Of a stretch of DNA of 64,000 nt, positions 11,976 to 22,325 are shown in pieces; the first letter of the stretch is position 1; every line of letters starts with the position of its first letter. Both the position numbers and the translations under genes were made by a program. The stretch lies in assembly GCA_009599575.1 (NCBI GenBank), contig VWND01000030.1, positions 248,001 to 312,000 on the forward strand. The letters run 5' to 3'. The DNA is from Blumeriella jaapii. Taxonomy: Eukaryota; Ascomycota; Leotiomycetes; Helotiales; Drepanopezizaceae. The notes beneath the pieces are model-generated. The model made no database searches and was not told the origin of the DNA. It saw only the letters and a list, made by a program, of their open reading frames with translations.

Positions 11976-12608
11976 TTCTCGGGATGTATCTATGAAATGT
12001 GTATCGCCCGCTCCGACGCCGAATCATTGTTTTCACCCTCCTCTTCTTTTTCTTACCATCCTTTCCTTACTTTTCCCTTCTTCCTCTCCCACGTATCAAG
12101 CTCCGTACTAAACACTGTACATACATACGTACGTACAAAACGAACGAACGAGTATCTCTCATCTTCTTCTTTCCTTATCTCCCTATGTCACCTCCCATTT
12201 TTCTCCTCCTCCTCCTCCTCCCACCACCACCACCACCACAACCACCACCACCACCCAACACTATCCTTCCCAACCACCCACCCACACCCCCCCAAAAAAA
12301 AAACGAAAAAAAAAAAAGAAACCCCCAAAGGCCATCGAAAGCACAGAAAACCCCACCCCCAACCCCAAGCCACCCATTCCCCAATCCGCACGCACACATG
12401 CCAAAAGCTAAGAAGCCCCGTGCTAGCAAGACACTGTGCTGTGCGTACCTACCTAAGAAAAAAAAAAAAGAGAAGAAAAGTAAAAAAAAAAAAACGGAAC
12501 AAAAAAGCGCGGTGTTGATTTTGCGGATTTTTTTGTAAATGGAGAGGAATGGAAAGAAGAGGAGAGGAAAGGCCTTGCCTCTTGAAGAAAAGGAAAGGAA
12601 AGGAAAAA
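10675..12608. other. gene-free region upstream of SET1 with poly-A and CCA/CT-rich tracts
   Basis: The left part is the presumed SET1 promoter and 5' UTR. A run of 50 A bases lies at 11924-11973, pyrimidine-rich and CCA-repeat DNA at about 12170-12265, and A-rich runs near 12290-12320 and 12460-12495. Open frames here encode only Ser/Pro/Lys/Phe runs expected from the repeats. I see no gene. Confidence 0.5.
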
Positions 12609-12609
12609 G

Positions 12610-12662
<53 letters not shown>
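12609..12662. repeat. GA dinucleotide microsatellite
   Basis: About 54 bp of nearly perfect GA repeat, interrupted once by GG near 12632. It directly precedes the large minisatellite array. Confidence 0.9.
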
Positions 12663-12664
<2 letters not shown>

Positions 12665-14020
12665 ATGGATGAAAAAGACTTTCACAAGAAAATGGGAAAG
12701 ATCCCCTTTTGTACAAACATCCCTTTTTTTATTTACCTATTATCATCTACTGCCCCCTTTCCTCCCCCTTTTAAAAAAAGAAGTGAAAGAATAAGAAACC
12801 ACAAAAAAAAAAAAAAAAAGGAAAAGTCTAAAGAGCACTTTTGTAGAAACATGGGAAAATTACCTTCTGTACAAACATCATTCGTTTTTATATATCATCT
12901 GCCCCCTTTCCTCCTCCCATTACAAAAATGAAATGAAAGAATAAAAAACCGCAAAAAAAAAGAGGAAAAGTCTAAAAAAACACTTTCGTAAGAAAATGGG
13001 AAAATGCTCTTTTCTACAAACTTCACTTTTTTCTTATTTACCTATTAATATCTACTGCCCTTTTCCTTCCTTCCTTCCTTCTATAAAAAAAGAAATGAAA
13101 AAAAAAAAAAAAACCATAAAAAAAAAAAAAAAAAAAAAGGAAAAGAAAAAGTCTAAAAAGCACTGTTATAAAAACAAAGGCAAAATCCCCTTTTCTACAA
13201 ACATCACTCTTTTCTTATTTATTATCTATCATCTACTGCCCTTTTTGTTCCTCCCCCTTATAAAAAAACGAATGAATTTAAAAATGAAAAACCATAAAAA
13301 AAAAAAAGGAAAAGTCCCAAAAAGCATTTTCATAGAAAATAGGAAAGATCCCCTTTTCTACAAACATCACTCTTTTCTTATTTACCTGTTATATATCTAC
13401 TGCCCTTTTCCTTCCTTCCTTCCTTCCTTCCTTCTATAAAAAAAAGAAATGAAGAAAAAAAAAAAACCATAAAAAAAAAAAAAAAAAAAAAAAAAAGGAA
13501 AAGTTTAAAAAGCACTTTCATGTAAAAATGGGAAAGATGCCCTTTTTCTACAAACATCACTTTTTTCTTATTTACCTATTATCATCTACTGTCCTCCTTC
13601 CTTTTTCTCCCTTATAAAAAAAGGAATGAAAGAATAGAAAACCGCCAAATAAAATATAGAAAAAGACTTTCATAGAAAAATGGGGAGAATTTCTTTTGTA
13701 CAAACATTCCTCTTGTCTTATTTACCTATTATCATCTACTGCCCCCCTCCCTTCCTCCCTTTCATCAAAAAAAAAAAAGTGAAAAAATAAGAAACCATAA
13801 AAAAAAAACGTCTAGAAGCATTTTTATAAAAACAAAGGATAAATCTCCTTTCCTACATACATCACTCTTTTCTTATCATCTGCTGCCCCCCTCCCTCCAT
13901 CATTACAAAAAAAGAAAAAAAGAATGAGAAACCACAAAAGTCTAAAAAGCACTTTCATAAAACAAAGGACAAATCTCCTATTCTACATACATCACTCGTT
14001 CCTTGTCATCTACTGCCCCC
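12663..14020. repeat. nine-copy minisatellite, unit 130-190 bp, abutting the dioxygenase stop codon
   Basis: Nine degenerate copies in the same orientation share an ordered set of blocks: GTCTAAAAAGCACTTTCATA, an AATGGGAAAGATCCCC block, TACAAACATCAC, TTATTTACCTATTATCATC, TACTGCCC, then a CTTCC run and an A-rich tail with AAACCATAAAA. The TACAAACAT-type anchor lies at about 12712, 12870, 13015, 13196, 13359, 13549, 13699, 13854 and 13984. The A and CTTCC runs account for most length differences. The final copy is truncated after CATCTACTGCCCCC, about 10 bp before the stop codon of the minus-strand dioxygenase at 14031, so its 3' UTR must run into the array. No frame in the array is coding. Confidence 0.92.
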
Positions 14021-14030
14021 ACCATCAAAA

Positions 14031-15493
14031 CTACAACCGCGCCTCCTGAGCCGCCGCATCCATCACGCGCTGATCCTCCTTGCTCACACGCACGCCACTC
14101 GCATTCCCCATCAACATGGAATTCTCGGGCTTGTGCCTCTTCTCCAGCAAGCGCACGTCGTACAACACGTCCAGGACGGCGCCCTTCTCGCGCGGCGCGC
14201 CGACGGCGGGCCGGAAGTCCAGCAGCAGGTCCGGCTTCACGGCGCAGACCGTGTCGGTGGCCAGCCACGGGTCGTCGCGCGGGTACAGCTGCGCCGTCAC
14301 GCCCAGGTAGGCGTCGTGCGTGACCATCATGTGGATGTGCGCCGGCCGGTTCGGGTGGCGGCCCATGAGGGCGAGCAGGTCGCCGCTCGGCCCGCTCGTG
14401 TCGATGGCGTACTCCGTCGGCTTCAGGCAGTAGAAGTCGAAGCGGCCGTCGGCGTCGGTGCGGAACTTGCCGCGCAGGTTGTTCTTGCTCTGGTGCTCCG
14501 GGTCGAAGACGTCGTACTTGCCATTCGTCGACGCCTGCCACATGTCGAACACGGCGCCGGCGATGCCCTTCCCCGTCTCGGCGTCCACGATGGTGCCGTG
14601 GAAGTAGGTCAGCTCGCCGCCGGGCGGGAAGTCTTGCACCACCGACGCCCCGAGATCGCGGAAGGGGGAGTCGGGGGACCAGAAGGGGCCGAGGATGGCG
14701 GAGGAGGTGGGCGAGATGCCGGCGGCGGTGGCGACTTTGTGGTTGATTTCATCGACGAGACTGTTGGGGGGTCAGCGAGGGTTTTGACAATCTTTCTTTT
14801 TTCTCTTCTTTCATTATGACTTCCGTCCTCTCTTCTTTCTCACGCTTTCAAATGATATATCCAGCAGGTACGGGTATGTAGGTACCCGTCCAACACTTAC
14901 CCCCAAAAGGGAGCCTCGTTTCCAAAAAAAAAAAATGAAGAGAAGAGGAAGAGAAGAGGAAGAGAAGAAGAAGAGAAGAAGAGAGGAAGAAAAGACGAGA
15001 AAAAGAGAAGAGGAAAAGAGGGAAAGGGGAAAAGAAGAAAAAGAGAAGAAGAGAAGACGAAAAGAAGAAGTGAAGAAAAAAGAGAAGAAAAAGAAGAGAA
15101 AAGAAGAGAAAAAGAAGAGAAAAAGAAGATAAAAAGAAGTGAAGAAAAAGAGCCAAAAAGAGCAAAAAAAAAAACCTCCTACCTCTCCACGCCCAGCACA
15201 TCACAAATCCGCCACGCCTCGTTCCGATTGCTGCGGTAGGCCTGGCCGATGCTGTTCACGTAGTTCACGCCCAGCACCCACTCGTCCTGGGTGAGCTCGA
15301 CGTCGCGGATGAAGTCGTGCAGGTGCGTGATGAGGCTGGCGAGGACCTGGCGGGCGCGCGGCGGCGTCGAGGGCGCCATGAGGTTGATGACATGGGAGGT
15401 GAAGTCGGGGTCGAATTTGGAGGAGGAGGAGGAGGGGGGTGGTGGTGGGGGGGGTGGGTTGGTGGTGGGGTTGGGAGGAGGGTTAGAGGCCAT
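14031..15493 (-). CDS. intradiol ring-cleavage dioxygenase (catechol or hydroxyquinol 1,2-dioxygenase type)
   Basis: This is a non-haem Fe(III) enzyme that opens catechol or hydroxyquinol rings between the two hydroxyls, feeding aromatic carbon to the 3-oxoadipate route. Exons are 15493-15183 and 14760-14031, 346 residues in total. The N-terminus has a Pro/Ser low-complexity tail, then a helical dioxygenase N-domain ([33 protein letters not shown]). The splice junction restores the family motif GVESLVDEI. The catalytic barrel contains LGPFW, then the iron ligands Tyr186 (NGKYD), Tyr221 (KPTEYAI), His245 and His247 (RPAHIH), spaced as in characterised family members. The intron at 14761-15182 is 422 bp, long for this genome, and filled with a polypyrimidine tract on the coding strand. 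No signal peptide is seen, so it is probably cytosolic. Substrate choice between catechol and hydroxyquinol cannot be settled from sequence alone. Confidence 0.93.
14930..15172. repeat. GAA/GAG-rich tract inside the dioxygenase intron
   Basis: About 240 bp of almost pure purine on the plus strand (imperfect AGAAGA/GAGGAA units), ending in an A run near 15167-15176. It fills most of the 422-bp intron. On the transcribed strand it is a long CT tract next to the 5' splice site rather than the 3' site. Confidence 0.88.
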
Positions 15494-15540
15494 GTTGAGC
15501 GGTGGTGGTGGTGGTGGTGGTGGTGATGGTGGTGGTTAGG
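15425..15540. repeat. GGT/GGA trinucleotide-rich tract at the dioxygenase start
   Basis: GGA and GGT repeats span the start codon of the dioxygenase (15493). They encode the Pro-rich and Ser-rich N-terminal tail and continue as CAC/ACC repeats in the 5' UTR. Length polymorphism here would change the tail but not the enzyme core. Confidence 0.75.
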
Positions 15541-17161
15541 GAAGATGTCGATTGATAGTTGATAGATGAGAGATGAGAGATGGTAGAACAGAAGAAAGAA
15601 AATAGAGGAGGAGGAGGAGGAGGAGGAGAAGAAGAAGAAAGGAGGAAGAAGAGCGAATAAATCGAGATCAAACCGTAAATAATCCGACGTGTAAATACGA
15701 CAAGTTTATATAAACGTACTGTACACATAACATAACATATACACGCATATCCCGAAGCCACGGGATCACCCGCGGCACATGGTCGCGGCCCAGCGCCAAA
15801 GTCCTGAGCCGTCGATTCGCGGTACCCCGCCCTGTGGACCTGACGGCGTATCATGGATGCGTGTTACTGTATACCGTATATGGTCACACGTGCCGTATAT
15901 CGTTCTGGATTACCGGGCCGGGATGGAAATAGTAAATCGGCTGTCAAGGTCGGGACGTGAGCGAACCCCGCCGTGGGGTCGGGTGAGTGTTTAGCCGCTT
16001 CGCTTTTGATTGGATGGCTCGTGTCGGGGAGCTGGGCGGTGAGGTCATAGAATAGGGAACCACTTTGCCGTATAATGTGCAGTACAGTACAGCACAGCAC
16101 AGTATAACTGGCGAAGGGAAATATACAGTATTGCACACATAAACTGTATTTTACGGAGTACGAAAGTGCTAAGTAGATATTCTTGGTATATACAGACATG
16201 ATCCTACACAATGCCAAGCAGCATCACGTTACGGTCACGTGATCAATCATCTTGGCAACCTGTTCTTACACACCCACACCACATACATCGACGGACGTAT
16301 CGCACCCGATGCCAAAGAACACCGGAGGCACCTATGAACGTGCCATCAGCCCTTCGCTCCGCATCTTTCTACACGGCGATTGCGTAGATATTCAGCATAG
16401 ACAAACGTTCTGAGACGTAAAGAAAGAATCCAGCATGGTTTGCGACCACGGTCCTTCCATCCCTTTGATTCTGGCAAAGCTGCGTCTACGTGAAGAAGGG
16501 AAGAAGTGAAAAAGGGAAGAAGGGGAGAAGGGAAGAAGCGAATAAGCGAATAAGCGAAGAGATAGGTAGCCGAGTACACAGGTAGGTATGTAAATACGCA
16601 AACGGTTACAGTAGATATGTAAATCTGCAAACAGGGAGGTATGGCAATGCGTGCCAAAAACGATACCTAACCGTGACATCAAGCTCCCTCTCCTCCCTCT
16701 CACGCATAGATACAGACATACCGACACCGACAGAATGCCATCCAAACCGCCCCCGTCTCCACCGAGCACAGCACCTCTCCCCGCTGGACGGTAGCGGCAG
16801 CTGAGCAACGAACAGATCGCAGCCACGCTGCCAGCGACAACGAGACGGTGCAGGCGTGGCGGGCAGAGCGAGACGTTGCATGTCCCACGCGTACGGGAAT
16901 CGGCGTGGACGTGGGTGCGCGTGTGCCGTGGTGAGGTCTGGTATCTGCCTCCTGTCCTGGATTCTTGCTTGTTTCCTCGTCTCTGTCGTCGTGGATCATC
17001 GGGCTCGTACACTACACCACCATCCCATGCACAACCCGTCGCCCCGACACCATACTCTTCAACTTCCCTCCGGACACGCAGAGATCCTCCATCCCCAGCT
17101 TTGCAATGCAGGTCGCATCCACCACTCGCCCTGCCTCGCCCTCCCCATCTCCCCTTTCCTC
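15541..17161. other. gene-free spacer between the dioxygenase and TRM112
   Basis: No credible coding frame. It holds a GAGGA-rich stretch near 15605-15640, a palindrome-rich GTACAGTACAGCACAGCACAG run at about 16078-16105, a TCACGTGA-type palindrome at about 16234, GAAGGGAAGAAG repeats at 16495-16560 and the 3' flank of TRM112. Confidence 0.5.
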
Positions 17162-17804
17162 TCACACCAGATGGTTCGGCAGCAAGAAATTCGCAATGCC
17201 CTCCTTGATCCGGTACTCGTGCCCGCAGTTCGCGCACACCAGCCCACCCTCGCTGATCTGCGTCTCGAGCAGCAGCGTGTGCAGCTCGGCCGCCATCTTC
17301 GGGTCCTCGGCGAGCGCGGCGCCGGTCGGGGCCGTGGCGGGGAGAGCGGGAAAGCCTAGCTGTGGGCACGCGTGGTGTTAGTTTGGCTTTGACTCGATTC
17401 CTCCCGTTTCGTTTCCCGACTTCATTCCTGCTGCTGCTTGTCACCCGTTGCTTGTGGTCTAGACATAGCGCAGCGGACCACATCCTCCCACAAGCGCTCA
17501 ACTATACCACAGCAAAGATACCACAGCAAAGGCACTAAACCACAGCAAAGCCACCGACAGAGACGTCGTGCAACAGTTTCGGGGCCGAGATGGAGAGCGA
17601 GAAAGCCAAAGAACTCACCTCCTTGGCCACGACCGCCAGCGCGGCCCAGTCCACCCGCGGCAGGATGTTCGCCAGCAGCTGTGGGTTCGGCGCCAGGCTG
17701 TCCGACACGAGCTCGCAGTCCCTGGGGTGCAGCGGGAAGGAGGCCGACGAGGCCTTGCACGACTTGACGGCGCAGGTGAGGAAGTTGAGCGTGAGAAGCT
17801 TCAT
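17162..17804 (-). CDS. trm112: TRM112 methyltransferase activator subunit
   Basis: Trm112 is a small zinc protein that binds and activates several methyltransferases acting on tRNA, rRNA and the release factor eRF1. Exon 1 is 17804-17619 (62 codons) and exon 2 is 17359-17162, joined in phase 0 by a 259-bp GT-AG intron; the product is 127 residues, close to the family's usual 125-135. The N-terminus MKLLTLNFLTCAVKSC carries the first zinc cysteine pair (Cys11, Cys16) and LVCANCGHEY the second (Cys104, Cys107). VLxx-type residues before the intron read ILPRVDWAALAVVAKE, a typical Trm112 signature, and the C-terminus IANFLLPNHLV matches the family end. The intron is longer than most here. No signal or membrane segment; acts in cytosol and nucleus. 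Confidence 0.95.
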
Positions 17805-18149
17805 CTTCTTCTTGGTCGTGGCCTGTTTCTCTGGTCGAAGGAGGGAGGGGAGGGCGGTTTTGGTGGACGGGGGGTGAAGAAGAAGTCGTTGCTGCTGCGG
17901 CCGGGGATCGAGTGTCGAGGTCGCGGGCTGATCGTCGCGGATGGAAATCGAAGGGAGCGAGGATGTGGATTGGCCTGGAGTCGGCGATGGGAGTGGTGAG
18001 GAGGTATTTTTGAAGGCCAGACGAGTTTGGCGGTTTGGCGATTTGGCGGTTTGGCGCAAAGAAGAGCGGTTCGTGGTTTGTGGTTTACGAAAGTTTCAGT
18101 TGCGCGGAAAAAAGTTTTGGCTCTTAGGACGGCGGGGTCGAAAGATCGG

Positions 18150-18204
18150 AAGATTAGATTAGATTTGATCAGATTAAATCAGATAAGATTAGATTAGATG
18201 AGAT
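18150..18204. repeat. GATTA/AGATT short tandem repeat
   Basis: Imperfect 5- to 10-bp units of the AGATTAGATT type, some with TTGATC or AAATC variants. It lies about 350 bp upstream of TRM112. Confidence 0.8.
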
Positions 18205-20455
18205 CCACAAATCCCACCTCCGCCTTTCTCCCTCTTCACTTGAGTTCGACCATAAAATATCATATGAAATATGTACTCAACCACGTATTTTCTTGCGCGT
18301 CTCGAAATTCTACTCTCAATCCTCTTCTACCATCTCAACGCCTATCCTTACCTCGCGAGGGAGACTTTATCTACTTGTGCATCGTTATTTCAAACGGGTG
18401 CCTCCTCCAAGGTTCTGCACCGCAGCTGTCTATCTCTTTGCTCACCACTCGATATACGGCAGCAAGTGGATGATACGCTTTAAATCTCTTTTTTGGCATG
18501 CAGGTATCTTTTTTCCTCTGAATTTCTTTAGAGGTAGTAGTTCTACAGCATCGAGTAGATCCGAGGTCGATAGAATCAGTGCAAAAAGCAGTCGTTAATC
18601 GCATCTCAAAAATCTGCTCCGTGTCAGACCGATCTCTTCATCCTCATAAAAATGAGTTGCCGAGTCGAATTGAGAAGTTGGTTTTTCAGATATCTTCAGC
18701 CACGCTTATCCAGCCATCTAGTTCAGACCAACGACACCGACACAATCTTGATGACAATCACATGAAGCAGTGAACGAGCACACTTGGCCGTTGTCTTCGC
18801 CTAGGATCTATCCATATACACCCGTCAACCCATACAGCATGCAGCTACCCAACCTAGCCATGACCAAATCCTCTCTCGAACGACTGAGTGATCTGCTTTA
18901 CAACGTACGAATTGAGAACCATTCATATCAGACGCTTCGCGAACATCCAGCATGCCCATCCACCCTCGAACCTTCACGCCGGCATCCGAGAGGCTGTTCC
19001 GCTTTTTCGAGACGATCTTCCTCCTTAGAATCGCTGTTAAAAACCACTATCGGTATTGCAGCAAAGTTTCAAACCCCCAATACTCGAGTCTATAATCTAA
19101 CATATACACCGAGCATCAAACAGCCAAGAGAAGCATGAGGATCCGTCGAGTTCCTCGCTCATCCTTCCCATTGCTTTCTCTCTCTCCTTCTCACACATAC
19201 ACACATACACACACAACTGTAGTTCCCATCGACTTCTATTCGAAAGTTCAGTGATACGCCAAGTCACTTTCACGATAAAGGCCTCGATGCATCTTGGGCG
19301 ATTCCTCTAGCCGTGCCATTCGCCTCGCAGACTCAGCTCGTATTGCTTTTTGAACGGCAGTGGAGGTTTCGTTAACAGAGCCAGAGCCAGCATGTGTGGG
19401 TTTCTCGGAACCGGCTCTCAATTCGAGAAGATGTGATCTTCCGCTTTTTTGAAATTGAGCTCGAGATAGAAGAAGAAGAAGAAGAAAACACACGCAAATA
19501 AGCCCCTTCCCCACTTTCCACTCGGAAACATCTACGGTGGAAAGGGGAACGGGGTTTGTTCGTCTAAAACGCTCCTAATCATAGAAAGATCTTCGGAAAA
19601 CAGGCGCACGATAGCGAGTAGCAGCTACTCCACATAGTACTCGTCCCGGGAATTGTCTGATTCCATCACTCTCCAATTTGGAACGCAAGTGGAACGCAAG
19701 GAAAAGAAAATCTGGGCAATCGATCAGATCTATCGATTCTGGATCTAGTAGGCTAATCTTGATCGTAAAGTAAATTAAGGTGGTGCTCTTATGCCCATGC
19801 TCGGTTCCAAGCTGGCAAGGGCCGCTCGTCGAATGGCTAATATGGAATGGCCATCTAGCCGAATGGCCTACTAACGGATCTTCGACAAGACCTGACCATC
19901 GCTGATCCGACGGGCTTTTATCTGTTTCCTTGATCGCAGCTGGTAGAAGGCTTCTGCTTTTTACTTTTCAAGCGCATCGGTGTCACATGTACGCGGCTCC
20001 TTTTGCCGTTCGTAATTCACGCCCACAGATTCTCAATCAATGGCCGTCCAAGGTGTTGTGCATCACCGCTGCCGGGTCTCATCATCTTTTCTTCTTTCTT
20101 CCCTTCTTTCTCTCTTGCATGTCAGACCCACGCCGCGACCAACACCACTCCACCAGATCTCTCCCCGCCATCCCAGCTCCCACGTCAAAGACGATCCCCC
20201 TTTTGAGTCCTTTTCGACTCTCTCTTCTCTGCTTATCCAATGCCCTGTTTTTCTCACGGCCAGTAAAACATGCTCGGGTAGAGAACGTCCAGATTGCAGA
20301 CGCATGCTATTCCATCTCAGCCGGGCAGAGGCGGAATGCTAGCTGGCTCGCTTAGAGCGATCAAGCCCTGCTTCCTGCCATCGAGTCTGGAAAACATATT
20401 GTAGAATTTTTTCTTCGGGGCTCGGTTGAGGATGGCTCATTATGTTTATGACTGG

Positions 20456-20657
20456 TTCTGCTTCTTCTGCTTCTTCTGCTTCTTCTGCTTCTTCTGCTTC
20501 TTCTGCTTCTTCTGCTTCTTCTGCTTCTTCTGCTTCTGCTTCTTCTGCTTCTTCTTCTTCTTCTTCTTCTTCTTCTGCTTCTTCTGCTTTTTTCTGCTTT
20601 CTTCTGCTTCTGCTTCTTCTTCTTCTGCTGCTTCTTCTTCTGCTTCTGCTTCTGCTC
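20456..20657. repeat. TTCTGC hexanucleotide array, ~200 bp
   Basis: About 200 bp of TTCTGC with stretches of TTC, followed by CACCACCTC and CTCCTC runs to about 20690. All six frames stay open and encode only two- or three-residue repeats such as Ser-Ala-Ser or Glu-Ala-Glu, the signature of a microsatellite rather than a gene. Confidence 0.92.
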
Positions 20658-21166
20658 CACCACCACCTCCACCACCACCTCCTCCTCCTCGATTTTTTTC
20701 TGCGTTGGGTTCGGAAATGCAAAAGATCATATCCCAGAAAAGAGAAACAACTCGCACTGTTCTCAAAACCTGCGATGGTTACCCCTGTTGTAAGCTTTCC
20801 GTTCCCAGGCACCGCAAACGGACGGGTGGTTATGCCCAACTGACCCAACTAGTCGTCTTAATTTTACAACACCCATTACAGCCGCCCGCAAGCCAGCGAA
20901 AAAGAAAACGAAGAAGAAAAACCTTGCGGCATAGTACTACCAATCTCTATTGGATCTTGACCTTAACAGCTCGAAGCCTTCGCGAAAATTTGTTTCGCGA
21001 GGTAGACCCATCATATCAAATAAACAGCGTTCACTCGCTAAGCGAAGCTTCCTTAGCCTTCCTTCTCAAATTAATGAACGAAGGCACAGAGAATATCAGT
21101 ACTACGAGGTAAACCTGCCTCCCAGACCCCTTCACTTCTGCCAAAGCGCTCAATCCAAGGGGTAAA

Positions 21167-22325
21167 CTACGAACTAGGTTGTCTGGTCCTGAAGAACGTC
21201 TCGAACATCCTCGCTTTCTGTCCAGGCGTGAATTCGTTCGTGCTGAAATCACCAGAATGAGCCCAGCTCTTCCCGAATCCCTTAAAGAAAAGACAAAACG
21301 ACAAAAAGAGCAGCCATCAATGGGCTGAGAATCAAAACAAAAAGACGACTCACCAATTGTCATCCGAGTAGCCCATGAAGTTATGAACCGGATCCAACCC
21401 CGGCAGCCCCGGACACGTTTTGGCGCCGATCGGACACCCAAGAGTGTATTTGTGCGCCGGCGTATCGATCACGAAGTCGCCCGGCCCGTTCGGGTCGCAG
21501 GCGCCCAGGAACGTGTGGTTCAAGCCGAACCAGTGGCCGGTCTCATGTACGGCCATGTGGCCCTGATTCCACGAGGGGCTCGCGCGGTCCGGCCGTATGC
21601 CCGGCATGGTGCTGCTGCCGAGCTCGCAGGCGTCGCCGGCGACGACGTCCGCGCTCGGGTTGACGACCGGGAAGGTGCAGTAGCCCGTCGCGGAGGGCTG
21701 GTAGGGCGAGTAGAAGTGCATGTTGAGGGCGTTGTAGCCGCCGCGGTGGCTGCGGCGGAGGTAGGCCGCGTGCGCCGCGCCGTCGTAGGTGAAGTTGAAG
21801 CCGCCGGTCGAGGCGGCCTCGTTGATGAGGAAGCCGTGGCCCGTGACGTTGTCGACGAGGCGGCTGGTGGAGTTGAGGAGGAGCGTGATGCTGTAGGCGG
21901 CGAAGGTGGATTGGAGAACGGCGAATTGGTCGTTGACCATCTCGTCGGTTACCACTGTCCGGCTTGTCAGTGTTGATGCTCACAGTGTCTCGGGACTTCG
22001 CTTCGTTGAGAGGTCGAATGTGGCTAGGAAGACGAGCATCGTGCGAGATAGGCCAGCAAGGATGGGAACACCCACGATCAGCGTCTGCTTCGGACGAAGC
22101 AATATGGAAGTGAACGGGGACAGTGATGGTGTCCGGCAAAGCGCTAGTATCAACATTCTGGCGCATTCTGAGCCCACGGTGGCTCGCGATGTCCCCGTCA
22201 TCAGCAACCTGACATCCTCTGTGACCGAACCTTTCCAAATCACCACCCACAAACGCAGCTACAGCATCGGCACGAACACCAGCAAGCGCCGAGCAGCTGA
22301 GGAGGACCAAGGAAGCGATCTTCAT
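21167..22325 (-). CDS. secreted M43 (pappalysin-like) zinc metalloprotease
   Basis: This is an extracellular endopeptidase of the MEP1-like group common in Pezizomycotina. Exons are 22325-22076, 21954-21354 and 21242-21167, with introns of 121 and 111 bp in phases 1 and 2; the sum is exactly 309 codons, 308 residues. A signal peptide is clear (MKIASLVLLSCSALAGVRA). The prodomain-like region ends near TVPVHFHIAS. The catalytic zinc motif HETGHWFGLNH spans residues 220-230 with Glu221 as base, and the Met-turn is MGYSDDN at about 277. Paired cysteines flank the active site (CTF, DACEL, GACDP, LGCP, KTCPG, DDNC), as expected for a disulphide-bonded secreted enzyme. The last splice rebuilds DDNCTNEFTPGQKARM, a family signature, which confirms the short third exon. 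The likely role is external protein digestion; a role in host interaction is not shown by the sequence. Confidence 0.94.

Larger units (their letters stand above)
17805..21166. other. gene-free region with microsatellites
   Basis: Upstream of TRM112 I find no supported gene for 3.3 kb. It contains a GATTA-type repeat (18150-18204), CACA repeats near 19195-19215, a CTT run near 19465-19490 and the TTCTGC array (20456-20657). Short frames at 18770-19138 and 19248-19514 were considered and not accepted. Confidence 0.45.

Noticed and set aside
11706..14000. Lys/Phe/Ser-rich frames in the poly-A, GA and minisatellite region
   Set aside because: They follow the repeats, have no codon bias and are interrupted differently in each repeat copy.
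12663..14020. CRISPR-like array
   Set aside because: The repeated blocks are degenerate, the spacing is irregular and the host is a fungus. The structure is a minisatellite.
18770..19138. Plus-strand frame of 122 residues
   Set aside because: It lacks an ATG at its start, has AT-typical composition and no recognisable motif.
19248..19514. Minus-strand frame of 88 residues with a Leu-rich start resembling a signal peptide
   Set aside because: The hydrophobic run comes from a CTT microsatellite, and the rest has no cysteines, domain or splice partner. A small secreted protein is not excluded but cannot be supported.
20339..21112. Large frames through the TTCTGC array
   Set aside because: They encode only Ser-Ala or Glu-Ala repeats and flanks with no similarity to a protein.
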